Assembly: GCA_015066705.1 (NCBI GenBank)
Contig: SVNV01000015.1
Span: forward strand, 1-50,079
Direction: 5' to 3'
From: Ruminococcus sp.
GTDB lineage: Bacteria; Bacillota; Clostridia; Oscillospirales; Ruminococcaceae
DNA: 50,079 bases
Below are positions 24,679-32,607 of the stretch, one piece after another. Positions within the stretch are counted from its first letter, which is position 1, and each line of letters starts with the position of its first letter. Below the pieces are notes generated by a model, which did not search any database, had not been told where the DNA came from, and saw only the letters and a list, made by a program, of their open reading frames with translations. The position numbers and the translations under genes were made by a program.

Positions 24679-25071
24679 CTATTCGTGCTCGTCGCACTGA
24701 TAAATATTGTTTGTACCCACCATATCTCTTCCTCTGATATTGTACTTATCACGCTGAATATTTATATGGGTATCAAGAAGACTAAGCACCTTTCTCGGGT
24801 CCTTGACTGATGTAAGGTCCTTAATCGGTGTATCAACATCCTTTACTGTCAGGAGAATTGTTCCGCATTTGAAAAGACGCTGAAAGAAAGGCAGCTTGAG
24901 TTTCTTATCAGTTACTCTGTAAAGCTCGAATTCGTCCTCAACGATTGTAAAGAATCCTTTTCTTGTAATAAACTTTTCTTTTGTAAGGAAATATCTTGTA
25001 AATGAAATAGGCAAACCGAAGATAGTTCTTTTTTTATCGGTCCAGATATAATCAAAATCTGATTTTTTCAC
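24679..25071 (-). CDS. Bacterial PH-like domain protein
   Basis: A 130-residue soluble protein with the pattern of a bPH domain: IWTDKKRTIFGLPISFTRYFLTKEKFITRKGFF gives the first strands, then VEDEFELYRVTDKKLKLPFFQRLFKCGTILL and the closing strand/helix. The tail (RGRDMVGTNNIYQCDEHE) is polar. Initiation must be at GTG 25071: GGAGG stands 9 nt upstream, whereas the nearby ATG at 25076 reads ATG AAG TGA and stops at once. That two-codon frame overlaps the true start. It is monocistronic. The function of such stand-alone bPH proteins is not established; binding to lipids or protein partners is typical of the fold. Confidence 0.8.
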   Translation of the reverse strand: MKKSDFDYIWTDKKRTIFGLPISFTRYFLTKEKFITRKGFFTIVEDEFELYRVTDKKLKLPFFQRLFKCGTILLTVKDVDTPIKDLTSVKDPRKVLSLLDTHINIQRDKYNIRGRDMVGTNNIYQCDEHE

Positions 25072-25265
25072 TTCATTATTCCTCCTTTAGTCAAAAAAAT
25101 AACAATCAACATACACATACATTTTAGCACAATATAAAAAAAAGTCAAGGCATTTTCTGACTTTTGTAACTTTTATAAAAAAACGGGCGGTTATTTTAGT
25201 AGAAATCTTGCAATCCAATAAAATATATGATAAAATTTTTAAAAAAGCAAAAGGAAACTAAAGCT

Positions 25266-26114
25266 ATGCCTTGTAAAACACTTTTTATTTCCGATTTGGA
25301 CGGGACTCTTCTCAACAGCAACTGTGAAATTTCAGAAAACAGCGTAAATACGCTGAATTATCTCATTGGCAAGGGAATTAACTTTACAGTCGCAACAGCC
25401 CGCACAAGCGAAACAGTAAGGCTTCTGACCAAGAGGCTCAACATAAACGCCCCTGCTATTTTAATGAACGGGGTTGCAATTTACGATTTAAAGTCAGAAA
25501 AATATCTGAGCTACGAATTACTTCCAAAAAACAGCCTCGGCAAGCTTTTTGAAATAATAAAAGGCTACGGCTCGTGGGGGTTTTTATATGCAGTAAAGGA
25601 CGACAGGCTGGACACCTATTATGTAAATTGCGACACTCCCAACTCTTATGAGTTTATGCACGAAAGAATAAAAAAATTCGGAAAGAAGTTTACGCAGGTA
25701 AGTGATTTTTCAAGTTGTCTTGAAAAGGAGTGTATTTACTATTCGGTTTCACACAAGGAAGAGTTTTTAAAGCCCATTTACGAAAAAGTCAGACAGCTCG
25801 AAGGCTTTTCCATTGAGTATTACCGCGATATTTACAACACGGATTTCTGGTATCTTGAAATCTGCTCGGAGAACGCCTCCAAATACAATTCCGCTCTGAA
25901 GCTAAAAAAAGAGCTTGGTTTTGAGAAAATCACAGCATTTGGTGACAATCTCAACGACCTTCCGCTTTTCAGGGCGGCTGATGAGTGTTATGCGGTTATG
26001 AATGCCAAGGACGAGGTCAAGGCAAAAGCAGACGGAATCATCGCCTCAAACAACGACGACGGAGTAGCAACATATATCAATGCACAATTCACAACGCACA
26101 ATGAATGCATATAA
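25266..26114 (+). CDS. HAD-superfamily hydrolase, Cof-type (class IIB)
   Basis: A 282-residue phosphatase of the Cof/YbjI type. Motif I is DLDGTLLNSN (about 10-19), motif II lies in FTVATARTSE, a lysine region precedes, and motif IV is AFGDNLNDLPLFRAA (about 230-244) with the DxxxD acidic pair. A large class IIB cap domain lies between. Substrates in the family are sugar phosphates or phospho-coenzymes. I choose ATG 25266, which has AAGGAAA upstream; the in-frame ATG at 25227 has none. It ends at a terminator shared with the convergent DUF2079 gene. Confidence 0.88.
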   Translation: MPCKTLFISDLDGTLLNSNCEISENSVNTLNYLIGKGINFTVATARTSETVRLLTKRLNINAPAILMNGVAIYDLKSEKYLSYELLPKNSLGKLFEIIKGYGSWGFLYAVKDDRLDTYYVNCDTPNSYEFMHERIKKFGKKFTQVSDFSSCLEKECIYYSVSHKEEFLKPIYEKVRQLEGFSIEYYRDIYNTDFWYLEICSENASKYNSALKLKKELGFEKITAFGDNLNDLPLFRAADECYAVMNAKDEVKAKADGIIASNNDDGVATYINAQFTTHNECI

Positions 26115-26120
26115 AAAACT

Positions 26121-26150
26121 AAGCGTACAGGTTTTCTGTACGCTTTTTTA
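26121..26150. terminator. Bidirectional terminator between HAD and DUF2079 genes
   Basis: Perfect 10-bp stem AAGCGTACAG / CTGTACGCTT (26121-26145) with loop GTTTT, followed by T run on the plus strand; on the minus strand it is followed by AGTTTTTTAT. The stem sequence AGCGTACAG recurs at 34732. Confidence 0.85.
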
Positions 26151-27914
26151 TTAGTTCTGTTTAAATATCGCAATATATTCATCGTGATGGATTGTTTCGT
26201 AGTTTTCATTCTGAAAATCCTCCACATTACACTTGGCGTTTTCATATCTCAAATCAAGGACATAATATTCTGCCTTTTGTTTGGTGCTTTCAAGCTCGTA
26301 GATTTCATCTCGCTGAGAGAGATTAGCCACAAAGAAGGTCGAAGCCACCACCGACGCATCGTCAGGGATTTTCTCAAGTGCCTGTTCGATTGCATTATGC
26401 TCAGGCATATTATTGCGGTAGCTCTCCACAACCTGAAATCTCGGATAATACATCGAAAAGAATACCATTACCGATGCTGTCGCCGACAAAAGCAGTATCT
26501 TTGAACGTTTCACCTGTCCCATATCGGCACTATTCATAACGCAAAGATAAATTGCAAACGCCAGTGACCCGAAAACATACTGATATCCCATATCGTGCTG
26601 ATAGCCATAATCAGAAAGAAGATTTATTATTACAACAGGTGCCAAAAGAACATATCTCGAAAACTTCTTTGTTAAAAACGGTATAAACATCAGCGGAATG
26701 AAAAACTGCAATAAAAACAGCATTCTGTCATTTTCAAAGCATTCGGAAATGAGATACGCAGGATTTGAAAAGGCAGTCATAATTACACCGATAAGAGTGA
26801 TTGGTTCGCCTGATTTGTTGAAATTCTCAAATCTGCCCACCATTGCGCCCTCGCCGAATTTTTCAAGGAATGACAACACAAAGGCAAAATAAATTATCGC
26901 AAGTCCCATAAGGAGAAGTCCCAAGGATTTATTTCTCTTGGAAATAAGCAGGTATAATGCAAATACGAAAATATAAACAGGTGCGTCCTCTTTGACAAGC
27001 ATTACAAGAAATGCAAAAACCACAGTCAGAGGGGTATTTTTCTTTTCAAAGAAATAAAACAGCCACAAAAGAAGTGGTGAAAGAAACACATTTTCGTGTA
27101 TATAATAAAGATTTCCGCCGGTAATCGCAGGAATACCCATATAACAAACTGTCAGAAACAGCGTTGTGAGGTTTGAGTGCTTGTACTTTTTACAGAGAAG
27201 CACAAGAGGGATAATTCCGCTGGCTGAAATAACAGGTGACAAAACAAGCAAGGTTACCGGTGACGGAAAAACAATATATACCGGTAGCATCAGATAATAA
27301 ACAGGTGAAAAATGCACTGCAAAATGTGAAAGAAACTTATCTCTTTCACAGGTGGTATAGGGAATGAAGGTTTCCTTCATATAATAAAACATCTGTGAAA
27401 AAATACCGAAGTCGTAGGTAGGTGTCCACACCGCCTTATAAAGCAAAACCGAAACAGTAATAATCAGCGTTACTACAAGTGCAGTAAAAGGTAGTGTAAG
27501 TCCCCACATCACAGGTCTTTTAATATCCTGTTTGAACTTTACATCTTTAAAAGCATAGGCTGTAATAAGTGCCATAATAAGGGTTGCACCCATATAAAAT
27601 CCGAAATCACTTCTCTGCCACAGTGTTCTTATAAACAACAGAAAAAAGCTTCCCCACAAAATTCCTTTCATAGCTTTTCTGAATAGAGGAAGACAGAGTA
27701 TTGCAAAAAGCACAAGCGTCAGTAAAAAGCTTTCGGCGAAGCTGAATCTATCAAAGAAAAAGTTATGTGTAAAATAAATACTGTCACGAATTTTCAGATT
27801 TTGACAAACACCCATAATTGCCCATGCTGAAAGAAGTCGTACAACAACACTCTCAAAGGAAATGGCTCTGACTTTTTCAAGTATGCAGGACAGTAATTGT
27901 TTACATTTCTCCAC
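26151..27914 (-). CDS. DUF2079 family polytopic membrane protein
   Basis: A 587-residue protein with about 12-13 hydrophobic helices and a C-terminal extracytoplasmic domain (about 480-587). The segment RDKFLSHFAVHFSPVYYLMLPVYIVFP (about 195-220) with its conserved HFSP, and MLVKEDAPVYIFVFALYL, are marks of the DUF2079 family, which is related to GT-C type glycosyltransferases that use lipid-linked sugars. No enzyme activity is established. Initiation is at GTG (27914) with GGAG 8 nt upstream. Monocistronic; convergent with the HAD gene. Confidence 0.85.
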   Translation of the reverse strand: MEKCKQLLSCILEKVRAISFESVVVRLLSAWAIMGVCQNLKIRDSIYFTHNFFFDRFSFAESFLLTLVLFAILCLPLFRKAMKGILWGSFFLLFIRTLWQRSDFGFYMGATLIMALITAYAFKDVKFKQDIKRPVMWGLTLPFTALVVTLIITVSVLLYKAVWTPTYDFGIFSQMFYYMKETFIPYTTCERDKFLSHFAVHFSPVYYLMLPVYIVFPSPVTLLVLSPVISASGIIPLVLLCKKYKHSNLTTLFLTVCYMGIPAITGGNLYYIHENVFLSPLLLWLFYFFEKKNTPLTVVFAFLVMLVKEDAPVYIFVFALYLLISKRNKSLGLLLMGLAIIYFAFVLSFLEKFGEGAMVGRFENFNKSGEPITLIGVIMTAFSNPAYLISECFENDRMLFLLQFFIPLMFIPFLTKKFSRYVLLAPVVIINLLSDYGYQHDMGYQYVFGSLAFAIYLCVMNSADMGQVKRSKILLLSATASVMVFFSMYYPRFQVVESYRNNMPEHNAIEQALEKIPDDASVVASTFFVANLSQRDEIYELESTKQKAEYYVLDLRYENAKCNVEDFQNENYETIHHDEYIAIFKQN

Positions 27915-28020
27915 TGTTTGTTCTCCTTAAATAATTTATCATTTTTATTTTATAACATTTTGTCTGCTTTTTCAAGTATCTTTATAAATATAAGTGTTTG
28001 TTTTTACGCATTTTGTTGCA

Positions 28021-28051
28021 ACAAAAAAGTGCCGGGGATACCCCAGCACTT
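28021..28051 (-). terminator. Terminator of the PrsA-like gene
   Basis: Minus-strand 11-bp stem AAGTGCTGGGG / CCCCGGCACTT with a 3-nt loop (28051-28027) and TTTT following; one G-U pair. Confidence 0.88.
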
Positions 28052-28059
28052 CTGATTTG

Positions 28060-29292
28060 TTATGAAATTGAATTTACGTCAAGCTTTTCGTAACCATCGA
28101 AATAAGTAACCTTCATTTCATCGAGGATTGGTCCTCTCATTTCGCTATCAGTAGCAGTGATTGTTTCGTTATAGTAATCATAGTAAAGCTCGTCAATGTT
28201 TTCTTCAACATACTTTTCGTCAACAGCTTCTCTCTTGATAATGTGATAACCATAATCTGATTCTACAAGACCGCTTACTTCGCCAACCTTAAGCGCCATA
28301 GAAGCATCAACAAATTCCTTTACGAAGCTTGTATCCTTTGTCATGAAATAGCCTTCTTCGTAGCTTTCCATTCCCGGGTCCCAGTTATATTCAGCAAGAA
28401 GCTCATCATAGTCGCCGCCGTCATTTACAAGCTTCAGAACATCTTCTGCGTGCTTCTTTGCTTTAGCGTCAACTGCCTTCTTTGCTTCATCATCAAGCTT
28501 TGCGTAAGCGTCCTCTCTGATAGAAAGCTTATCTGAAAGAGACTTCTTATCATAATCCTTCATTTCTTCTTCAGAAAGCTCAACCTGACTTGCATAAGGA
28601 ATAAGAATATGCTTTACTCTTGCGTATTCATCTGTCTTTGCAAACTTCTTGAAGTCGTCCTTTGACTTGAAATATTTTCCGCCCTCAGCATAAAGCTGGT
28701 TGTAAATTTCTTCGAGAAGAAGTTCACCACGGCAAAGATATTTCCACAAGTCGAGAGTATAATATTCAGAAAGAAGAATCTTATTGAAGTTTTCTTCCCC
28801 TTCATATTCTTTAACGAGCTGCTGATATGCAACTTCAATTTCGTCCTCCATTTTTGAAGTAACTTCGATATCGTGATTTTCAGCGATAACATAGTTTGCG
28901 TAGTAATTCTTAATTGATTTTTCAACATATTCCTTTACAAGCTTATAGCTTTCCTCAAGCTTATCGTCCTTATAATCTTCAAAATCAATTCCTGTATCTT
29001 TGAGTGCAGTAAAATAGAAATATCTGTATTCATCAAAAGAAACCTTATACTTATCATTGATTGTCATAACAACAAGGTCAGTTGTGTCAATCTCCTTGCC
29101 GTCAATAACAAGCTTCTTTTCAGGAATTACGAGCTTATCAAAATCAATCTCTTCCTTAGCTGGAGTTGTAACTGTAATTTTTGAAGTAGTAAGCTTTTCT
29201 TTTTCTCCGTCATTGTTTCCGCAGGCAGTAAGCATTGAAGCCGCCATTACTACCGCACAAACAGATGACAAAAGTCTTTTGAACTTATTCAT
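28060..29292 (-). CDS. PrsA-like lipoprotein peptidyl-prolyl isomerase (foldase)
   Basis: A 410-residue secreted protein. The first 25 residues are a lipoprotein signal: basic MNKFKRLL, a hydrophobic core, and lipobox LTACG with Cys25, so it should be attached to the outer face of the membrane. An N-terminal SurA/PrsA-like helical region (about 60-215) is followed by a parvulin (PPIC) domain at about 225-370, with ARVKHILIPYA, GDYDELLAEYNWDPG and VGEVSGLVESDYGYHIIKR. It assists folding of exported proteins and cell wall enzymes. ATG follows AGGAGG by 10 nt. Confidence 0.92.
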   Translation of the reverse strand: MNKFKRLLSSVCAVVMAASMLTACGNNDGEKEKLTTSKITVTTPAKEEIDFDKLVIPEKKLVIDGKEIDTTDLVVMTINDKYKVSFDEYRYFYFTALKDTGIDFEDYKDDKLEESYKLVKEYVEKSIKNYYANYVIAENHDIEVTSKMEDEIEVAYQQLVKEYEGEENFNKILLSEYYTLDLWKYLCRGELLLEEIYNQLYAEGGKYFKSKDDFKKFAKTDEYARVKHILIPYASQVELSEEEMKDYDKKSLSDKLSIREDAYAKLDDEAKKAVDAKAKKHAEDVLKLVNDGGDYDELLAEYNWDPGMESYEEGYFMTKDTSFVKEFVDASMALKVGEVSGLVESDYGYHIIKREAVDEKYVEENIDELYYDYYNETITATDSEMRGPILDEMKVTYFDGYEKLDVNSIS

Positions 29293-29419
29293 CGGGGGTA
29301 TTCCTCCTTGATTTTATTATTTCATTATTTACACAACAAACCAATTATATAAGATTTTTATGTTTATTGTGTGACGGATTATATGAATTTTTTGTTAATT
29401 CCCCTTGTGGATGTTATCC

Positions 29420-29448
29420 TTGTTTTTAATCGTGAATTATGTTATACT
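29420..29448 (+). promoter_or_regulatory. Sigma-A promoter of the GDPD gene
   Basis: TTGTTT (29420-29425), 17-nt spacer, TATACT (29443-29448), 38 nt before the chosen ATG. Confidence 0.65.
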
Positions 29449-29485
29449 AAGTAAAAAGCATAATCAGAAAGGAAGGAAGAATATT

Positions 29486-30241
29486 ATGGATTTTCCTGCA
29501 CTTATAGCCCACAGAGGACTTCACAACGAAGCCTTTCCTGAAAACTCAATGGGTGCTTTTAGAAACGCAGTTTTTCACGGGCTTGCAATCGAGCTTGACG
29601 TTCATCTTACAAAAGACTGCAAGCTGGTGGTTTTTCACGACAACAGCTTAAAGAGAATGACAGGTGTCGAGGCTGAAATTGAGGATTTCACCTATGAACA
29701 GCTTACCGCTTTGAAGCTAAAGGATACCGACGAAAAAATTCCTCTTTTATCCGAAGTTTTAAAGGAGGTTTCGGGAAAAGTTCCCCTTGTTATCGAAATC
29801 AAGGAAGGCTCACCTGTTGGGGTTTTAGAAAAACGTCTCGACTCACTTATGAAAAGCTACAAGGGTCAGTGGTGTGTAATGTCCTTTAATCCGATGAGAG
29901 TCGGCTGGTTTAAGAAAAACTCTCCTGACATCACAAGAGGTATGCTCCTTTCACGTCACAAAAAGAAGCTCGATTTCAAGTATATAAAAAAATACATTTC
30001 GTCCTTTGGAATTGTCCACAATACAATCGCTTCACCTGATTTTATTGCCTACGATTTAAGAAGTGTTACTATGGAAGTTATTATGGACGCATTTTCTAAC
30101 GGTTGTCCTCTTCTTGGCTGGACAGCAAAAAATGAGGAAACCCTCACCGAAGCATTGAAATTCTGCAAATCGGTAATTTTTGAAAATATCCCACCTGAAA
30201 AAGCTATTGAGATTTCCGAAATAGAATATAAGGAAGAATGA
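29486..30241 (+). CDS. Glycerophosphodiester phosphodiesterase family protein
   Basis: Hydrolyses glycerophosphodiesters to glycerol 3-phosphate and an alcohol. The 251-residue cytosolic GDPD TIM barrel starts with LIAHRGLHNEAFPENS (catalytic His in HRG, metal-binding Glu in PENS) and continues with ELDVHLTKDCKLVVFHD (metal-binding Glu and Asp, general acid His). Later IEIKEGSP and VMSFNPM fit the family. The ATG at 29486 has AGGAAGG upstream; an in-frame upstream ATG (29405) lies before the promoter -10 and is rejected. Convergent with hom. Confidence 0.93.
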   Translation: MDFPALIAHRGLHNEAFPENSMGAFRNAVFHGLAIELDVHLTKDCKLVVFHDNSLKRMTGVEAEIEDFTYEQLTALKLKDTDEKIPLLSEVLKEVSGKVPLVIEIKEGSPVGVLEKRLDSLMKSYKGQWCVMSFNPMRVGWFKKNSPDITRGMLLSRHKKKLDFKYIKKYISSFGIVHNTIASPDFIAYDLRSVTMEVIMDAFSNGCPLLGWTAKNEETLTEALKFCKSVIFENIPPEKAIEISEIEYKEE

Positions 30242-30258
30242 TTTTTTTACATTACACA

Positions 30259-30288
30259 AAAAAGCCACCGAAAAATCGGTGGCTTTTT
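30259..30288. terminator. Bidirectional terminator between GDPD and hom
   Basis: Perfect 13-bp stem AAAAAGCCACCGA / TCGGTGGCTTTTT with loop AAAA; T runs on both strands. Confidence 0.9.
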
Positions 30289-30294
30289 TATATT

Positions 30295-31530
30295 TTAGAG
30301 AAGTCTTATTTTGCTTTCTACTGACATTGATTTTGAAAGAATTTCAAGCTTTTCATCAATTTCGCTTTCAACAAAAGAAGGTGTAATAAATGCGATTTCG
30401 TCTGATGGTCTGCCATTTCTTTCGATAAAGATAAGCTTTCCAAAAAGCTCTGAGAGCTTACTCTTGAGGCTGTCAGCGTCCTCAGCCTTTGCTCTTACAT
30501 ATACAGAGGTTTCAACACTCTTATATGAAACCACATAATCAGCGTCATCGTTGTCGTCCCAGCCGATTGTAACAGCTCTTTCGTTGTGCTTCAAAGCGTC
30601 AATAAGGTCGCCCACAACAGCAGAAGCAGTAGGAAGCTTTCCTGCACCTCTTCCGTAGAAAAGTGTATCACCTACGCCGTCACCTACAACTGAAATTCCG
30701 TTATAAACATCATCAACTGATGAAAGAAGATTTGCTCTTGATACAAGTCTTGGACAAACAATCGCAGAAACCTTGTCGCCAACCTGCTTTACGCTACCGA
30801 TAAGCTTGATTCCGTAGCCTGCATTTTCAGCATACAAAACGTCCTCAGCAGCAATCTTTGTAATTCCCTCGCAATGAACATTTTCAGGATAGATATGCTT
30901 TCCGTAAGCAAGGCTTCCCAAGATACAGATTTTTCTCTGTGCATCATAGCCCTCAACGTCTGCGGTAGGGTCAGCCTCAGCATAGCCAAGCTCCTGAGCC
31001 ATCTTAAGAGCAGTGTTAAAATCCATCTGTTCTCTAATCATCTTTGTAAGAATAAAGTTTGTAGTGCCGTTAAGAATACCTGCTATATACTCAATGCTGT
31101 TACCTGCAAGGCACTTGTTGAGCGGTCTGATAATCGGAATACCACCACCTACGCTTGCTTCAAAAAGATAGTTTACATTCTTTTTCTTTGCGATAGCGAG
31201 AAGCTCAGCTCCGTGTGTAGCTACAAGCTCCTTATTTGAAGTAACAACGCTCTTCCCGCTTTCGAGAAGTCTCTTTGTGTAGTCATAAGCAAAAGTCTTT
31301 CCACCTACAACCTCAGCAACAACTTCGATTTCGCTGTCATTTAAAATGTCATCAAAATTCTTTGTAAATTTATGAGCATAAGGACTGTCTGGAAATTCTC
31401 TCAAATCAAGAATCTTCTTTATTTCAACCTTTCTGCCGATTTTCTTTTCGATAGAAGCCTTGTTCTTTTCAAAAAGCTCAACTGTTCCTGAGCCTACGAC
31501 TCCGTGTCCGATAATTGCGATAGCTGCCAT
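30295..31530 (-). CDS. hom: Homoserine dehydrogenase
   Basis: Reduces aspartate semialdehyde to homoserine, the branch point to threonine and methionine. The 411-residue protein has the NAD(P) motif IGHGVVGSGTVELFEK at the N-terminus, the KELVATHGAELLAIA segment, GGGIPIIRPL (about 128-137), ILNGTTNFILTKM and the GYAEADPTADVEGYDA catalytic block. A C-terminal ACT-like domain (about 335-400) suggests threonine feedback. ATG follows GGAGG by 10 nt. It lies 25 nt after the ACT-domain gene, with which it shares the promoter at 32045-32073. Confidence 0.96.
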   Translation of the reverse strand: MAAIAIIGHGVVGSGTVELFEKNKASIEKKIGRKVEIKKILDLREFPDSPYAHKFTKNFDDILNDSEIEVVAEVVGGKTFAYDYTKRLLESGKSVVTSNKELVATHGAELLAIAKKKNVNYLFEASVGGGIPIIRPLNKCLAGNSIEYIAGILNGTTNFILTKMIREQMDFNTALKMAQELGYAEADPTADVEGYDAQRKICILGSLAYGKHIYPENVHCEGITKIAAEDVLYAENAGYGIKLIGSVKQVGDKVSAIVCPRLVSRANLLSSVDDVYNGISVVGDGVGDTLFYGRGAGKLPTASAVVGDLIDALKHNERAVTIGWDDNDDADYVVSYKSVETSVYVRAKAEDADSLKSKLSELFGKLIFIERNGRPSDEIAFITPSFVESEIDEKLEILSKSMSVESKIRLL

Positions 31531-31555
31531 TTTTAAATATCCTCCAATAAACAGG

Positions 31556-31996
31556 TTATTCCCCTGAAATAATTTTTACATCAACTACACCGTACAGCTT
31601 TTTAAGCTCTGCCTTTACAGCATTTGCCTGAACGGTAACGTTATCAAATCTGACAGAAATAGTAACCGTTGCAACATCGTCAACGGGAATATTCTGATTA
31701 ACCGTCAGCACATTTGTATTGAGTTCATAAAGCCTTGTGAGTATGGACGACAAAACACCCTTTTCGTCACGCAGAACAAGATAAAAGGAAACAATCTTCT
31801 GATTGAGCTTTTCCTCATATGCAAAAACCTGGTCCTTGTATTTATAATACGCACTTCTGGAAATTCCCACTATTTTACAAGCTTCTGTTGAGGATTTTGC
31901 CTCACCGATAGCTTCAAGCCTTTTTGCCTGTAAAACTTTAAGAATAATTTCAGGAAGCACTTCTGAGCTTACAACAACAAGTCTGGTGTCGTTCAT
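31556..31996 (-). CDS. pheB: UPF0735 ACT-domain protein (PheB-like)
   Basis: A 146-residue protein with a helix-turn-helix-like N-terminal part (SSTEACKIVGISRSAYYKYKD, about 34-54; DNA contact is possible) and a C-terminal ACT domain (about 70-145; VSFYLVLRDEKGVLSSILTRLYELNTNV) that would bind an amino acid. It corresponds to UPF0735/PheB proteins, found near homoserine dehydrogenase or prephenate dehydratase genes in Firmicutes. No catalytic domain is present. The ATG 31996 start gives the usual family length; upstream TTG and GTG codons overlap the ribosome site GGAGG. It is first in the hom operon, so it may sense threonine or another product and regulate the operon. Confidence 0.85.
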   Translation of the reverse strand: MNDTRLVVVSSEVLPEIILKVLQAKRLEAIGEAKSSTEACKIVGISRSAYYKYKDQVFAYEEKLNQKIVSFYLVLRDEKGVLSSILTRLYELNTNVLTVNQNIPVDDVATVTISVRFDNVTVQANAVKAELKKLYGVVDVKIISGE

Positions 31997-32026
31997 AGGT
32001 TTTGAGTCCACCTCCAAAGTACAAGT

Positions 32027-32073
32027 GTATTTATCACAAATACAACTATACCACTTTGTCGATAGCTTGTCAA
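32027..32073 (-). promoter_or_regulatory. Promoter and operator-like palindrome of the pheB-hom operon
   Basis: Minus-strand TTGACA (32073-32068), 17-nt spacer, TATAGT (32050-32045). Just downstream is GTATTT (32043-32038) and AAATAC (32032-32027) around a 5-nt centre, a 6-bp inverted repeat across the expected transcription start, well placed for a repressor. Confidence 0.7.
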
Positions 32074-32202
32074 GTAAATTCAGCTTTTCTCAGATTTTAT
32101 TTACAACTTATGGAAGAATCTCCAAAACCCACTTTAAACAAAGATAAAAATCATAAACTTTCACTAAAAAGACAGCCGTCTATAAAAAAGTTTTAAAAAG
32201 CC

Positions 32203-32231
32203 TTGCAATTTCAGATTTAATGTGTTATACT
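32203..32231 (+). promoter_or_regulatory. Sigma-A promoter of secG-rnr
   Basis: TTGCAA (32203-32208), 17-nt spacer, TATACT (32226-32231), about 55 nt before the secG ATG. Confidence 0.75.
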
Positions 32232-32285
32232 ATTAGAGTATTTTGAAAATCAACTATTTATATATTAGTTTTACGGGAGGTTAAT

Positions 32286-32537
32286 ATGGGCGCAGTTGGA
32301 TATATTTGTGGTGCTTTGCTTATTGTTGCAAGTCTTATAATCATTCTTATTGTTCTTGCTCAGGATTCCAAGGACCAGGGCGGACTTTCATCAGCAATCG
32401 GCGGAGGTTCAAATGATTCTTTCTTTGGAAGAAACAGCGGAAGAACAAAAGAAGCTAAGCTTAACAGACTTACAAAAATCGCAACAGTTATTCTTTTTAT
32501 TGCTACACTTGTTACTAACATTCTTACAAATGTTTAA
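32286..32537 (+). CDS. secG: Preprotein translocase subunit SecG
   Basis: An 83-residue membrane subunit of the SecYEG channel. Two helices (about 5-26 and 60-80) flank the conserved cytoplasmic loop QDSKDQGGLSSAIGGGSNDSFFG, with the typical LAQDSKDQGG turn. AGGAGG precedes ATG. secG-rnr order is standard for Firmicutes. Confidence 0.95.
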   Translation: MGAVGYICGALLIVASLIIILIVLAQDSKDQGGLSSAIGGGSNDSFFGRNSGRTKEAKLNRLTKIATVILFIATLVTNILTNV

Positions 32538-32549
32538 AAACAGACCACG

Positions 32550-32578
32550 AAGCCTTGCATAACGTCAAGGCTTTTTTT
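32550..32578 (+). terminator. Terminator after secG
   Basis: 8-bp stem AAGCCTTG (32550-32557) / CAAGGCTT (32566-32573) with an 8-nt loop and seven T. It lies between secG and rnr and probably reduces rnr transcription relative to secG. Confidence 0.85.
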
Positions 32579-32607
32579 ATTCGGATTTTAAAATATAGAG
32601 GAGAAAT

